Notes: generated from the letters alone by a model not told the origin. Shown: positions 26,281-34,466, numbered from the stretch's first letter. The stretch is DNA of 46,480 nucleotides from an uncultured candidate division Zixibacteria bacterium (GCA_937925655.1 CALAMC010000009.1:1-46480), one strand, 5' to 3'. A program made the numbers and translations.

Positions 26281-26997
26281 ATGTCCGAACCGGAAGTCGG
26301 ATGTGCTCGTCCGACCGGGGCTGTGGTCGGCCAGTCGCCGCCCAAGGGGGGCGATCAATCCAAATCAACTGAAAAAACGACGGAGGAAACCATGGTACAA
26401 GTGCGCGTGGGCGGGAAGGCCCCCGATTTTCAGGCCCCCGCCTATTTCAAGGGAAAATTCACCAACGTCAAATTGTCCGATTACCTGGGCAAATGGGTAT
26501 TGGTTTGCTTTTATCCGGGTGATTTCACCTTCGTTTGACCCACCGAATTGTCGGCGGTCGCCGGCAAATTCGATGAGCTTCAGAAGCTCGGCGTCGAGGT
26601 TATGTCCATCAGCGTCGATAGTACCTTCGTCCATAAAATCTGGGACGAAGAAGAACTCTCCAAAATGACCAAAGACGGCATACCGTGGCCGATGGTGGCC
26701 GACGGTTCCGGGGCCATTGGCAAAGTCTACGGGGTGTACGATGAAAACAGCGGCGTCAATATCCGTGGGCGGTTTATCATCGATCCCGATGGTGTCGTGC
26801 AGGCGATGGAAGTGATGACGCCGCCGGTGGGACGCAAGATCAGCGAGACTATCAGACAGGTGCATGCCTTCCAGCACGTCCGCAAGATGAAAGGCACGGA
26901 GGCCTGTCCCGCGGGATGGGAACCGGGCAAACCGACTTTGAAACCCGGCCCGGACCTGGTCGGCAAAGTCTGGAAAGTCTGGAAATCGGACGAATAG
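26281..26997 (+). CDS. Selenocysteine-containing peroxiredoxin (in-frame TGA at 26536)
   Basis: AhpC/Prx1-type peroxiredoxin of 238 residues when the TGA at 26536-26538 is read as selenocysteine. The conserved GDFTFVCPTE active site reads GDFTFV-TGA-PTELS, so the peroxidatic residue that reduces peroxides is Sec. Homology continues after it without a frame change: VEVMSISVDS, GRFIIDPDGVVQAME and the C-terminal ACPAGW with the likely resolving Cys, then PGPDLVGKVWKVW. A SECIS-like hairpin follows the TGA at the right distance. Two starts exist: ATG 26281 after GGGAGG (used here; adds 37 residues with GCARPTG) and ATG 26392 after GGAGG. The partner SelA/B/C/D genes are not in the window. Confidence 0.9.
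26545..26571 (+). promoter_or_regulatory. Bacterial SECIS element of the peroxiredoxin mRNA
   Basis: GAATTGTCGG (26545-26554) pairs with CCGGCAAATTC (26561-26571): ten pairs with one bulged A at 26566 and one U-G pair. The apical loop is CGGUCG, i.e. GGUC closed by a possible C-G pair. The loop begins 16 bases after the TGA. The E. coli fdhF element, from memory, has the loop AGGUCU at nearly the same distance, and bacterial SECIS rules call for a G early in the loop within about 16-37 bases. Strong support for recoding, pending folding and SelB binding. Confidence 0.8.
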
Positions 26998-27017
26998 AAT
27001 TTGAAGGCGTACTGATT

Positions 27018-27206
27018 GGGTGCCCCACCCCTTCGGGCTTGTTGAAAAAGTGCATGCATGGTGCAAGAAGCAGGCCGGGTTCCGAGTGGAGCGAAGCGTA
27101 ACGAGAAACCCGACAACAAGATGTCGGTTTTCTCTCCCGACTTCGTCAGGATTCGGAAGCCGACCCGCCCGTTTTTCAACAGGCTCCTTCGGGGGTGGGC
27201 CTTCCC
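27018..27206. repeat. Imperfect inverted repeat element, about 190 bases
   Basis: The left arm (27018-27050, GGGTGCCCCACCCCTTCGGG then CTTGTTGAAAAAG) is mirrored by the right arm at 27171-27206, whose reverse complement has GCCCACCCCCGAAGGAGCCT then GTTGAAAAAC. About 120 bases lie between, holding a GTCGGGTT...AACCCGAC hairpin at about 27075-27113. No open frame of note. The form suggests a MITE- or REP-like non-autonomous element. Confidence 0.65.
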
Positions 27207-27233
27207 AATTTTTAAATGGATTTAATCATTAGG

Positions 27234-27275
27234 GTCGGGTTCCGTGATGAGCGCAAGCGAACGAGAAACCCGACC
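27234..27275. repeat. Short hairpin repeat GTCGGGTT...AACCCGAC
   Basis: GTCGGGTTCCG and CGAGAAACCCGAC flank a GAGCG core. A near-identical unit lies 160 bases upstream at about 27075-27113, and a diverged reverse copy appears around 620-660. Probably the same dispersed repeat class. Confidence 0.6.
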
Positions 27276-27288
27276 ACGAATCCTGCAG

Positions 27289-27317
27289 GTCAAGCCTCCT
27301 TAAGAAGCTTGACTTTT
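27289..27317 (+). terminator. Weak terminator-like hairpin
   Basis: GTCAAGC and GCTTGAC pair over an 11-base loop and are followed by TTTT on the plus strand. It could end transcripts from the peroxiredoxin side, 290 bases after that gene. Confidence 0.35.
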
Positions 27318-27321
27318 AACG

Positions 27322-28374
27322 TTAATAACTCAACCCATTAGCCGCGCAATATTTTGACGAAATACTCCCCAGCATGAAACCGCAGTCATATGCTCCAACG
27401 ACCGCTAAATTATGGATATCAATCACATTAAATATCCTGTTTTCGCCAAACATATATTCGTAGCGTTCGCGCACAAGGAGATATTTGCCGTCGGAAGAAA
27501 TAACCAACAAATCGGCCATATTCAGCCCTTGAAAAGGAATGGCCGCCAGCGAATCTTCGTCAGCCGCGTCGTACACATATAGATATCCCGTAGGCACAAA
27601 CCCCCAAACCTTTTGACCGACGTCCGTATAAAAAGAAAATCTCTCATCCGGACTAATAATATGAGTGGCCCCGGAACCGAACCCGTCCCATCTTAAAATC
27701 CTTACCGTATCCGAAAAAAAGTCGGTGGCACTGTACTGACAGCCAATACTCAAAAACGTCTTATTTAAGCTGTTGCTCGGGAATGGACTGCAAAGCATTA
27801 GATGCAAATGTAATACATAATTTCCGATCTTTTTGATCGAATAACCCGATGAATGCCCCAGAACGTTGTATATCACCAGGTTCGCCGTGTCGCTGTTGGG
27901 AAAATAGACAAATGACACGACTTCCGAGCGATTGCAGAATTTGCCCTCGACACTGCCTCCGGGCTGATGGAAAAGCTCGACATGCCCGGGGAATGTCTTT
28001 ACTGAACCCATGCTGTAATAATACTGCGAATTGCGGCTGAATGTCGGCTTATAGGCTTCGAACGTACTGATAATCTGTCTTTCAGAAAGATCATAAATAA
28101 ACGTTTTTGTTTTTAAAGATACCGCCAGAAGCGAATCATCGCCGATGACATGAAGCCGCATGGTATCAGCCGTCCCCACGCTGTCGATGATCATGGAATC
28201 GATAAACATCTCCCGTTCAACGGAAAAAACCCGGACCATATTTCCCGCCATCGGGGCAATATAGAAGAGATGTTCGTCCGGCGTGTCCTGCGGCTGGACC
28301 GGATTATCGTCGCCGCACGTGACAACGACAAACAATACGGCCGTCAAAATAAGCAGAAATGAAATTCTTTTCAT
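27322..28374 (-). CDS. Lipoprotein with beta-propeller-like body
   Basis: A 350-residue exported protein of no family I recognise. The signal peptide (about 1-20) ends in VVVTCGDDNP, a lipobox with Cys at about 20 followed by the Asp/Pro-rich linker common in surface lipoproteins; Thr at -1 is unusual. The rest is beta-rich with repeating units such as VIGDDSLLAVSLKTKTFIYD, ISPDERFSFYTDVG and ISSDGKYLLVRERYEY, which resemble WD40/YVTN-like propeller blades. A role in binding or as a surface scaffold is inference. SD GGGAGG is in place. Slightly lower GC than its neighbours. Confidence 0.7.
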   Translation of the reverse strand: MKRISFLLILTAVLFVVVTCGDDNPVQPQDTPDEHLFYIAPMAGNMVRVFSVEREMFIDSMIIDSVGTADTMRLHVIGDDSLLAVSLKTKTFIYDLSERQIISTFEAYKPTFSRNSQYYYSMGSVKTFPGHVELFHQPGGSVEGKFCNRSEVVSFVYFPNSDTANLVIYNVLGHSSGYSIKKIGNYVLHLHLMLCSPFPSNSLNKTFLSIGCQYSATDFFSDTVRILRWDGFGSGATHIISPDERFSFYTDVGQKVWGFVPTGYLYVYDAADEDSLAAIPFQGLNMADLLVISSDGKYLLVRERYEYMFGENRIFNVIDIHNLAVVGAYDCGFMLGSISSKYCAANGLSY

Positions 28375-28786
28375 AACCTACCTCCCGATACGTCTGACCG
28401 GCCAATCCATTATGGCCATAGCTTTATTTCAACACGGCGGTAACCCGCATTCAGAGTGGGCTGATTTAGGAATCCGTTGTTGAGCTAAACCATGAAACCC
28501 GCGACTGGTCCGGATTCCGGGTATAATTAAATATACTGCCATTCACCCAAAGTGCAATAATTTTTACGTTATTTCAGGGGCGTGCCTGTGGCCGACCGGT
28601 CGCGGGCGATGCCTCGCCGATAATTATAAGTACAATCGCATTGAATGCCACAGCATTACGATGACAAAAAATGACAGAGGGTAGGCAATTCGCACGATAC
28701 AAAAAAACGCCGAAAAAGGTTAAGACCGGTTGTCAATGCCGATATATATAACAGATGCTGAATTTCATATTTCGGAGATTGAACCC
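28375..28786. other. Intergenic region without a supported gene
   Basis: Between the divergent lipoprotein and nuclease-like genes. A TATAAT at 28522-28527 has no good -35. An eight-base inverted pair GGAATCCG/CGGATTCC spans about 28470-28518, and a small GC-rich hairpin GGCGATGCCTCGCC sits near 28606. The region likely holds the promoters for both flanking genes. No tRNA, small RNA or open frame of note was found. Confidence 0.5.
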
Positions 28787-29458
28787 ATGTCTAAAATCGC
28801 CCAGGAAATGGCTCTGCGCGGCAGTCAGCTCTGGCTGCAGCAGATGGTCAGTTGCAACGCCGAGTGTCTGAATAAAATCATTCGCAAGCGGTTGCATCTG
28901 GCAAAAAACATCGGAATCACCTGGCTCTCGCCCCGGCCGGGTGACAATTATGCCGAATACCGCGACGAGGATTTTATCAAACTTCTTGATGTAAAACTCA
29001 AGTTTCCGCTGGAATCGTTCTGGCCGGAGGGCGGTCCGGTCTGGGACGGACTGGCCAAAACCTCCGACGGAAAAATCCTGCTGGTCGAGGCCAAAGCGCA
29101 CGCTCGCGAGCTGAAATCATGTATAAAGGCTACGGCTCCTTCATCGTGCGCTTTAATCAACAAAAGCCTCGGTGAAGCCAAAGATTTTTTCCATGCCAGC
29201 CCGATGGCCGACTGGACGGAACCATATTATCAATATGCCAACCGTCTGGCGCATTTGTATTTCTTGCGGGAAAAAAACGGCATCGACGCTTATTTGTTAT
29301 TCTTGTACTTCATGAACGATATGGCCATGAATGGACCGCGATCCCAATCCGAGTGGGAAAGTATAATAGACGAGGTGCACGAGCATCTGGATGTGGCCCG
29401 GGAACAACTCGGCGAGCGTGTTATCGATATCTTCATAGATGTCTCAAAGCTGATTTAA
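28787..29458 (+). CDS. PD-(D/E)XK nuclease-like orphan
   Basis: A protein of about 223 residues (MSKIAQEMALRG...). I prefer this ATG because GGAG lies nine bases upstream; an in-frame ATG at 28736 would add 17 residues. The middle reads WDGLAKTSDGKILLVEAKAHA, matching the PD-(D/E)XK fold core: Asp on the first strand, then Glu-Ala-Lys on the second. A helix-rich remainder follows with AEYRDEDFIKL before and IIDEVHEHLD after. Such folds occur in restriction enzymes, Holliday nucleases and uncharacterised DNA-binding proteins. It stands alone, with no methylase or other partner. The function is unknown; the fold is inferred. Confidence 0.6.
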   Translation: MSKIAQEMALRGSQLWLQQMVSCNAECLNKIIRKRLHLAKNIGITWLSPRPGDNYAEYRDEDFIKLLDVKLKFPLESFWPEGGPVWDGLAKTSDGKILLVEAKAHARELKSCIKATAPSSCALINKSLGEAKDFFHASPMADWTEPYYQYANRLAHLYFLREKNGIDAYLLFLYFMNDMAMNGPRSQSEWESIIDEVHEHLDVAREQLGERVIDIFIDVSKLI

Positions 29459-29517
29459 CACAGCCACCGAGAATTTCTTTATTCATTTTTGGCGATGCTT
29501 TTCGTATATTCTGACAA

Positions 29518-30657
29518 ATGCTTGACGGACCCGCCTCACGAGTAGCTATTACCTCCTGCGAGGGGTATGACCCCGCGCTTCTAACTGAAAAAATATCCGA
29601 ATCATTGGCTTTATTGGGCGGACTGGGGCAGTTTATCGAGCCGGGGATGAAAGTCCTGCTCAAGCCCAATCTGCTATCGGCCAAAGAGCCGCACCGGGCG
29701 ATCACGACCCATCCCGAATTTGTCGCCGCTGTAGCCCGTGAAGTCAAAAAACTCGGTGCGATTGTCTCCGTCGGCGATTCACCCGGCGGGGCCAAGCGGG
29801 GAGTCCAGCGCGTCTGGGATAATACCGGCATGAGTGCCATGGCCGAGCGCGAGGGAATAGAGCTGGTCAGTTTCGAGGCTTCGGGTGTGGTCGAATTTAA
29901 AGTCAACGGAAAATCATATTACCTGGCCAAGCCCGCCGTCGAGGCCGATTTTATAATCAGCCTGCCGAAACTCAAAACCCATGTTCTGACCCTCATGACC
30001 GGCGCGGTCAAAAATATCTTCGGGCTGATTCCGGGGTTTCGCAAAGGCAATTATCATAAAGAAGCCCCGAAGCCATCTGATTTCGCGCAAATAATTGTCG
30101 ATATTCTGTCCTTGTGCCCGCCGGGCCTGACCATTATGGATGCCATCGTGAGTATGGAAGGCGATGGGCCCTCCTCGGGCCGCCCGCGCCAGACGAATCT
30201 GATTTTAGCCTCAACCGACCCGGTGGCGATCGATACCGCGGCCTGCGAGATAATAGGCTTGAATCCGGCCAAGGTTCCAACCATAACGACTGCCTGTGAC
30301 GCCGGCCTTGGCATCGGCTTTATTGAAGCCATAGAGATTGTGGGACAAAGGCTTGCCGATGTTAAAATTGTCGATTTTGAACTTACCTCAAACCGTAAAT
30401 TGGAGCTTATACCCGCTTTTTTGGCCAAACTGATCGCGCCCTATGTCTGGGTTCGACCGGCGATTACGGCGGATATCTGCACCAAATGCAATACCTGCGT
30501 TAACTCATGTCCTACTAAAGCTTTAAGCGGTTCCAACGGTGAAATCCCGCGATATGATTACGAATTATGCATTAATTGCTGGTGTTGCCATGAATTGTGC
30601 CCATCAAAAGCGGTTTTTGTAGATCGTAGCTGGCTGGCTCGTAAATTTATCCGATAA
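29518..30657 (+). CDS. DUF362 protein with C-terminal 4Fe-4S ferredoxin domain
   Basis: A 379-residue protein. The first 300 residues form the DUF362 domain, with KVLLKPNLLSAKEPHRAITTHP, then VSVGDSPGG, and ISLPKLKTHVLTLMTGAVKN. The C terminus carries two ferredoxin-type [4Fe-4S] motifs: CTKCNTCVNSCP and CINCWCCHELCP, each CxxCxxCxxxCP. DUF362 proteins are often linked to iron-sulfur or metal-dependent redox steps, though reactions are mostly unknown. No clear SD precedes the ATG; TATATT lies seven bases before it, so a leaderless message is possible. It is not in an obvious operon. Confidence 0.88.
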   Translation: MLDGPASRVAITSCEGYDPALLTEKISESLALLGGLGQFIEPGMKVLLKPNLLSAKEPHRAITTHPEFVAAVAREVKKLGAIVSVGDSPGGAKRGVQRVWDNTGMSAMAEREGIELVSFEASGVVEFKVNGKSYYLAKPAVEADFIISLPKLKTHVLTLMTGAVKNIFGLIPGFRKGNYHKEAPKPSDFAQIIVDILSLCPPGLTIMDAIVSMEGDGPSSGRPRQTNLILASTDPVAIDTAACEIIGLNPAKVPTITTACDAGLGIGFIEAIEIVGQRLADVKIVDFELTSNRKLELIPAFLAKLIAPYVWVRPAITADICTKCNTCVNSCPTKALSGSNGEIPRYDYELCINCWCCHELCPSKAVFVDRSWLARKFIR

Positions 30658-30696
30658 GTTGCCGGGCGCAGTAACTGCGTTGTCGAAACTTTCTGC

Positions 30697-30725
30697 TTGA
30701 CAAAGCATTAGGTATTATGTAATGT
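30697..30725 (+). promoter_or_regulatory. Candidate promoter of the small secreted protein
   Basis: TTGACA (30697-30702) is a perfect -35; after 17 bases TAATGT (30720-30725) is a poor -10. A sigma-54-like pair GG...GC at 30729-30743 has one base too many between the dinucleotides (11, not 10). Confidence 0.35.
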
Positions 30726-30848
30726 ATTGGTAGCAAAAATTGCGACCAGAAAAACCGCTTGCCTTGGGCTGGCTGGATAAGACATCGTAATTCAATAGCT
30801 AAACACCACAAAAGGCAAGAGGTCAGAAGCATGAAGGAGGCGAATTTG

Positions 30849-31196
30849 ATGAAACTGGCTAAAGTATTAACGCTGTGTATGGCGCTAATCCTGGCATTTG
30901 TTTTCATCAGCGCCCCGGTGGCCATTTCCGGCGGTGGTTCTACAGACAAGCATCCGTGGGATGAGGATGGTATCGGCAACGATGGAAATCGTGGCGGATT
31001 TAACGGATACATTCCCGGCGGAGAGGATAATCAGGATGATCCTGATGCGGCGGTCTGTGGTACTGGAGTTATCTGGCTGGTCCGGAACATCAGTGTGCGC
31101 AATATCGTGCAAATCGTCACCTTGTACAAGGGTGCTACTGTCAGGTCCGACCGAGGCGAAACAAATACGGGATCTAAAAAAGTGAGCGTCAGGTAG
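30849..31196 (+). CDS. Small secreted glycine/aspartate-rich protein
   Basis: A 115-residue exported protein. The start is the ATG of MKLAKVLTLCMALILAF because GGAGG lies eight bases upstream (30836-30840); an earlier in-frame ATG includes that GGAGG in the coding sequence. A Sec signal (about 1-26) leads into an extended Gly/Asn/Asp-rich middle (DEDGIGNDGNRGGFNG), which could bind calcium, and a basic hydrophobic end (WLVRNISVRNIVQIV). One Cys is left in the mature part. No family is recognised. It is 38 bases upstream of the TPR-GAF-AAA+ regulator on the same strand, so a functional link is possible. Confidence 0.65.
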   Translation: MKLAKVLTLCMALILAFVFISAPVAISGGGSTDKHPWDEDGIGNDGNRGGFNGYIPGGEDNQDDPDAAVCGTGVIWLVRNISVRNIVQIVTLYKGATVRSDRGETNTGSKKVSVR

Positions 31197-31233
31197 TATG
31201 ATGTAAGGATAGCCATTTAACCCAAGTACTATT

Positions 31234-34167
31234 ATGAACCTAGCCTCTAACCGCAATAACTCCCTCGATGCCAGACTATTGGAAATTGAGGAATTGTATC
31301 GCCAAGGGAAGTCTGATATCGCGGGACAGCAGATCCAGGCTCTGATCTCTTCCGGTTATGAACCGGATATAGAGAATCGGGGCTTATTCAAATCGCTGGT
31401 TGCCAATTCCTATTTGCAGAGCGGCGATTATGATAAGGCTGTTTCATTTGGTGAGGAAGCCTATCGCCTGTTGGCCTCCACGGCCTATCATAAACGCGTC
31501 GGACGTGTCCAATGGCTTCTGTATAAAGCCTATGCCGATATCGGCAAAATGCGCGAAGCCGAAATCCATATCCGTGACGCCTATGCCTCATTTCGCCGGT
31601 GCGACGATCGGGAAGGGATGATCGACGCTTTAAGCGGCATGGGCCGTCTGGCCTATGACCAGAGTGATTTTGCGCTTGCGAAGAAATATGTCTTGGAGGC
31701 CATTGAGCTGTCGCGCGGTGAAAACCTGCGGATGGTTCGTCTGGTCGGTAACCTCGGCCGTATCGAAATTTTCATCGGTGACTGGACCGAAGCCGAAAGT
31801 CATTTGCGCGATGCCACTCGTCTGGCTCATGAAATGGGCCGGACAATTTCGATTATCCGGGGTCATTTATCACTGGGTTACCTGTATTTGAGGCAGCGGC
31901 AATTTATCATGGCCTCACGAGAATTGAAATCGGCGGCGCTTCTGCTTAAGGACCATCCCAGCCCCGTCGATGAAAATATCCTCATGGAATACGAAGGCGA
32001 ACTGGCTCTGGAAATGGGCGATGTTATCCGGGCCAAGTCGATTATCACCGAAGCCTGCAATGAGGCGCGCAAAATCGCGCCCGATTCCAACATGGTGTCG
32101 CAGAACACTCGTCGCCTGGCTCAAATCGAAATGGAGCTGGATAATCATGAAGAAGCTCTCAAACTGGCCCAGAAAGCTCTGGATTTGGCCAACAAACTGG
32201 GTGAGGCCGGTGAAATCGGCTTGAGCCAGATGCTTATCGCCAGTATCTTTTCGAGCCGCGGCGACCATGACAATGCCGTGGATCACGCTCTGGACGGACT
32301 GGAAATATTACGCAAGGTCGGCGATCAATATGATATCGCACGTTCGCTTTTGACTCTGGCGCGGATTTATATCAACTGCGGCGACAAATCACGAAGTAAA
32401 ATCGAAAAAACATACGACGAGGCCTTCCGGCTCTTCAACAAACTCAAACTCTTTTACTGGTCGGCCGAGACGCGTTTTCAGCAGGGCGTGTATTTCTGCC
32501 AGAAGGGCGACATATCGTTCGGTTTCAGAAAACTCCATGAAGCCGAGGCTATTTTCGATAAAATTTCGGAGCGCACAAAGATCAGGAGTGTCCGCCACTA
32601 TTTGCAGGATTTATCGCGCAAGGCAGTCGAGCTGGCCGTATCGCCCGAAAACGAATTTAAGATTTTCGGCAATTATTTCTCCGATTCCGAATATCGTGAA
32701 TTGAAATCCGGTCAAATTGAGGAAATTATAAGGATATTGTCGAAGCGAACCGGGGCGCACCGGATTATCGTCTACAATAATAAGAATGAAAATAGCTCGC
32801 AGTTGTTTTCCAGCATCCCGCTCACGGATCATCAAAAAAGGAAATTCGTTCAACAGCTCAGTGATTTGCTGGGAGAAGAAATCAATACGGATAAACCAAC
32901 CCTGCTTCTTGATTGTCGGCGCGACCCGTTTATCAATGAGCTGTTAAGGCCGGATGTTGATAAAGCCGTCGCGACCGTTATCGTCACGCCGCTTTTGCTG
33001 GGCGGAGAAGTCACGGGATACATTTATCTTGACCGCCAGTCATCTAACGGCAATCTGACGCCGTTCGGCCAGAATGAGCTTAACTTTGTGGTCGGATTCG
33101 CCGACCTGATTTCGTTCAAGGTCGCCGAATACGATAAAGTCCTTCTGGAAGAAGACAACAAGCGGCTTAAGGCCCAGTTGCTGGAAGAAGCGGTTTTTCC
33201 CAATATTCTGACCCGCAACAAAGCCATGCTGGAAATGTTGTCTCGGGTCCAACAAGTGGTCGATTCAAATATTTCTATTTCAATAACAGGCGAAACGGGA
33301 TGCGGCAAAGACCTTCTGGCCAAAACCATTCACTACAGCTCAAACCGCCGGGAAAAAAGGTTTATTTCGGTCAACTGTGCGGCGTTACCGGAAACCCTGC
33401 TGGAATCCGAGTTGTTCGGCCACAAGAAAGGAGCCTTCACAGGCGCCGATCGGGATAAAACCGGCCTGTTTGAGGAAGCTGATGGCGGAACATTTTTCCT
33501 TGATGAGATTGCCGATATGCCGCTTTCCATACAGGCCAAGGTCCTGCGAATTCTCGAGGAGAAAGAGATCGTTCGTCTGGGCGAAACCAAACCCCGCAAA
33601 GTTGATGTCCGCATCATTTCCGCCACCAATAAAGATTTGAAAACCGAAATGGAAGGCGGGCGTTTTCGTTCTGATTTGTATTACCGATTGACCGCGCTAT
33701 GTTTCCCGATTCCGCCCCTGCGGGACAGGAAAGAAGATATTCCGTTGCTGGTGAACCATTTTGCCGAAGGCCGGGTCAAGTTTGCGCCGGAAACCATGAG
33801 GTACCTGGTCGCTTTTGACTGGCCGGGCAATGTCCGCGAACTCGAAAACGAAGTCAAAAAACTGGTGTTGCTGGCCGGAGATTCCGGCCCGGTTGAGCCG
33901 GCGCTTTTATCGGGGAAGATTCTATCGCAGGCCGAATCCTTTGAAACGGAAAATCTCGATATCGATACTAATATAAATTTCAATAAAGAATTCTCGCTGT
34001 ATGATTATCTGGCCGAGTACGAAAAGCGCTTTATCATTCAGGCTTTGCGTAATCAGGGCGGCATAAAGAAGCACGCCGCCGCTTTTCTAAATATTCCCGA
34101 ATCGACCCTGCGGCTGAAAATCAAGCAATACGATATCGACCTCAAGAATATAAACACGATTCATTGA
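31234..34167 (+). CDS. TPR-GAF-sigma-54 activator (AAA+, Fis-type HTH)
   Basis: A 977-residue regulator. Residues about 10-440 hold ten or more TPR-like helical repeats. A GAF-like domain follows (about 480-640), then a short coiled linker, then the AAA+ sigma-54 interaction domain: Walker A GETGCGKD (686-693), the sigma-54 contact loop GAFTGA (733-738), Walker B GGTFFLDE (751-758) and FDWPGNVRELENEV. A Fis-type helix-turn-helix ends the protein (GGIKKHAAAFLNIPESTLRLKIKQY). The N terminus replaces the usual response-regulator receiver with TPRs, so protein partners or a GAF ligand would control it. No strong SD precedes the ATG. Target promoters are not identified. Confidence 0.92.
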   Translation: MNLASNRNNSLDARLLEIEELYRQGKSDIAGQQIQALISSGYEPDIENRGLFKSLVANSYLQSGDYDKAVSFGEEAYRLLASTAYHKRVGRVQWLLYKAYADIGKMREAEIHIRDAYASFRRCDDREGMIDALSGMGRLAYDQSDFALAKKYVLEAIELSRGENLRMVRLVGNLGRIEIFIGDWTEAESHLRDATRLAHEMGRTISIIRGHLSLGYLYLRQRQFIMASRELKSAALLLKDHPSPVDENILMEYEGELALEMGDVIRAKSIITEACNEARKIAPDSNMVSQNTRRLAQIEMELDNHEEALKLAQKALDLANKLGEAGEIGLSQMLIASIFSSRGDHDNAVDHALDGLEILRKVGDQYDIARSLLTLARIYINCGDKSRSKIEKTYDEAFRLFNKLKLFYWSAETRFQQGVYFCQKGDISFGFRKLHEAEAIFDKISERTKIRSVRHYLQDLSRKAVELAVSPENEFKIFGNYFSDSEYRELKSGQIEEIIRILSKRTGAHRIIVYNNKNENSSQLFSSIPLTDHQKRKFVQQLSDLLGEEINTDKPTLLLDCRRDPFINELLRPDVDKAVATVIVTPLLLGGEVTGYIYLDRQSSNGNLTPFGQNELNFVVGFADLISFKVAEYDKVLLEEDNKRLKAQLLEEAVFPNILTRNKAMLEMLSRVQQVVDSNISISITGETGCGKDLLAKTIHYSSNRREKRFISVNCAALPETLLESELFGHKKGAFTGADRDKTGLFEEADGGTFFLDEIADMPLSIQAKVLRILEEKEIVRLGETKPRKVDVRIISATNKDLKTEMEGGRFRSDLYYRLTALCFPIPPLRDRKEDIPLLVNHFAEGRVKFAPETMRYLVAFDWPGNVRELENEVKKLVLLAGDSGPVEPALLSGKILSQAESFETENLDIDTNINFNKEFSLYDYLAEYEKRFIIQALRNQGGIKKHAAAFLNIPESTLRLKIKQYDIDLKNINTIH

Positions 34168-34202
34168 ATCGAATTTTTTTAAATCTTTTTGTTGCCGACC
34201 GG

Positions 34203-34208
34203 TATAAT
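34203..34208 (+). promoter_or_regulatory. Candidate -10 for the lysine-rich micro-ORF
   Basis: TATAAT at 34203-34208, 50 bases before the micro-ORF start; no good -35 at 17 bases. Weak evidence of an independent transcript. Confidence 0.3.
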
Positions 34209-34258
34209 GTTTTTGTACATATACGTTAACCAAAACATTGTTCGGGAGGTTGAACGTT

Positions 34259-34324
34259 ATGCCCGGAAAAACTCCGGTTAAAAAGGAAAAGAAAAAACCC
34301 AAAAAGGAAAAGAAGGGAAAATAG
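34259..34324 (+). CDS. Lysine-rich micro-protein (21 residues)
   Basis: A short frame of 21 codons starting with ATG after a strong GGGAGG (34244-34249). The peptide begins MPGKTPVKKEKKK and has 11 lysines in 21 residues, plus two Glu. It is bounded upstream by a TATAAT and downstream by a strong terminator, so it is a complete small transcription unit. The peptide could bind nucleic acid or the ribosome, or act as a small counter-ion protein; this is speculation. Similar micro-genes are rarely annotated. Codon bias towards AAA/AAG could also arise from low complexity, so expression needs proof. Confidence 0.55.
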   Translation: MPGKTPVKKEKKKPKKEKKGK

Positions 34325-34364
34325 CTGACGGCTTGTTTTCCCGGGGATTTTTCTTATGATTCAT

Positions 34365-34392
34365 GCTCCTCGCTTGCGAGGAGCTTTTTTTT
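34365..34392 (+). terminator. Strong Rho-independent terminator
   Basis: GCTCCTCG and CGAGGAGC form a perfect eight-pair stem with a CTTG tetraloop, followed by eight T. It ends the micro-ORF unit and lies before the HIT gene promoter. Confidence 0.93.
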
Positions 34393-34431
34393 GACATAAG
34401 AACCATTTTTCCGATAAATCCGCAAAACCAT

Positions 34432-34460
34432 TTGGCATCTGGCCGGATTTTCTTTATCTT
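34432..34460 (+). promoter_or_regulatory. Promoter of the HIT gene, likely leaderless
   Basis: TTGGCA (34432-34437) and TATCTT (34455-34460) are exactly 17 bases apart. Only six bases separate the -10 from the HIT ATG (34467), so transcription would begin at or right next to the start codon. No Shine-Dalgarno is present. Confidence 0.55.
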
Positions 34461-34466
34461 CATTTC

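Noticed and set aside
26281..26997. Peroxiredoxin as a pseudogene broken by a stop codon
   Set aside because: The frame goes on perfectly after the TGA, the stop falls on the very codon of the catalytic Cys, and a SECIS-like hairpin follows; recoding explains it better.
30729..30743. Sigma-54 promoter before the small secreted protein
   Set aside because: GG and GC are 11 bases apart, while sigma-54 needs exactly 10.
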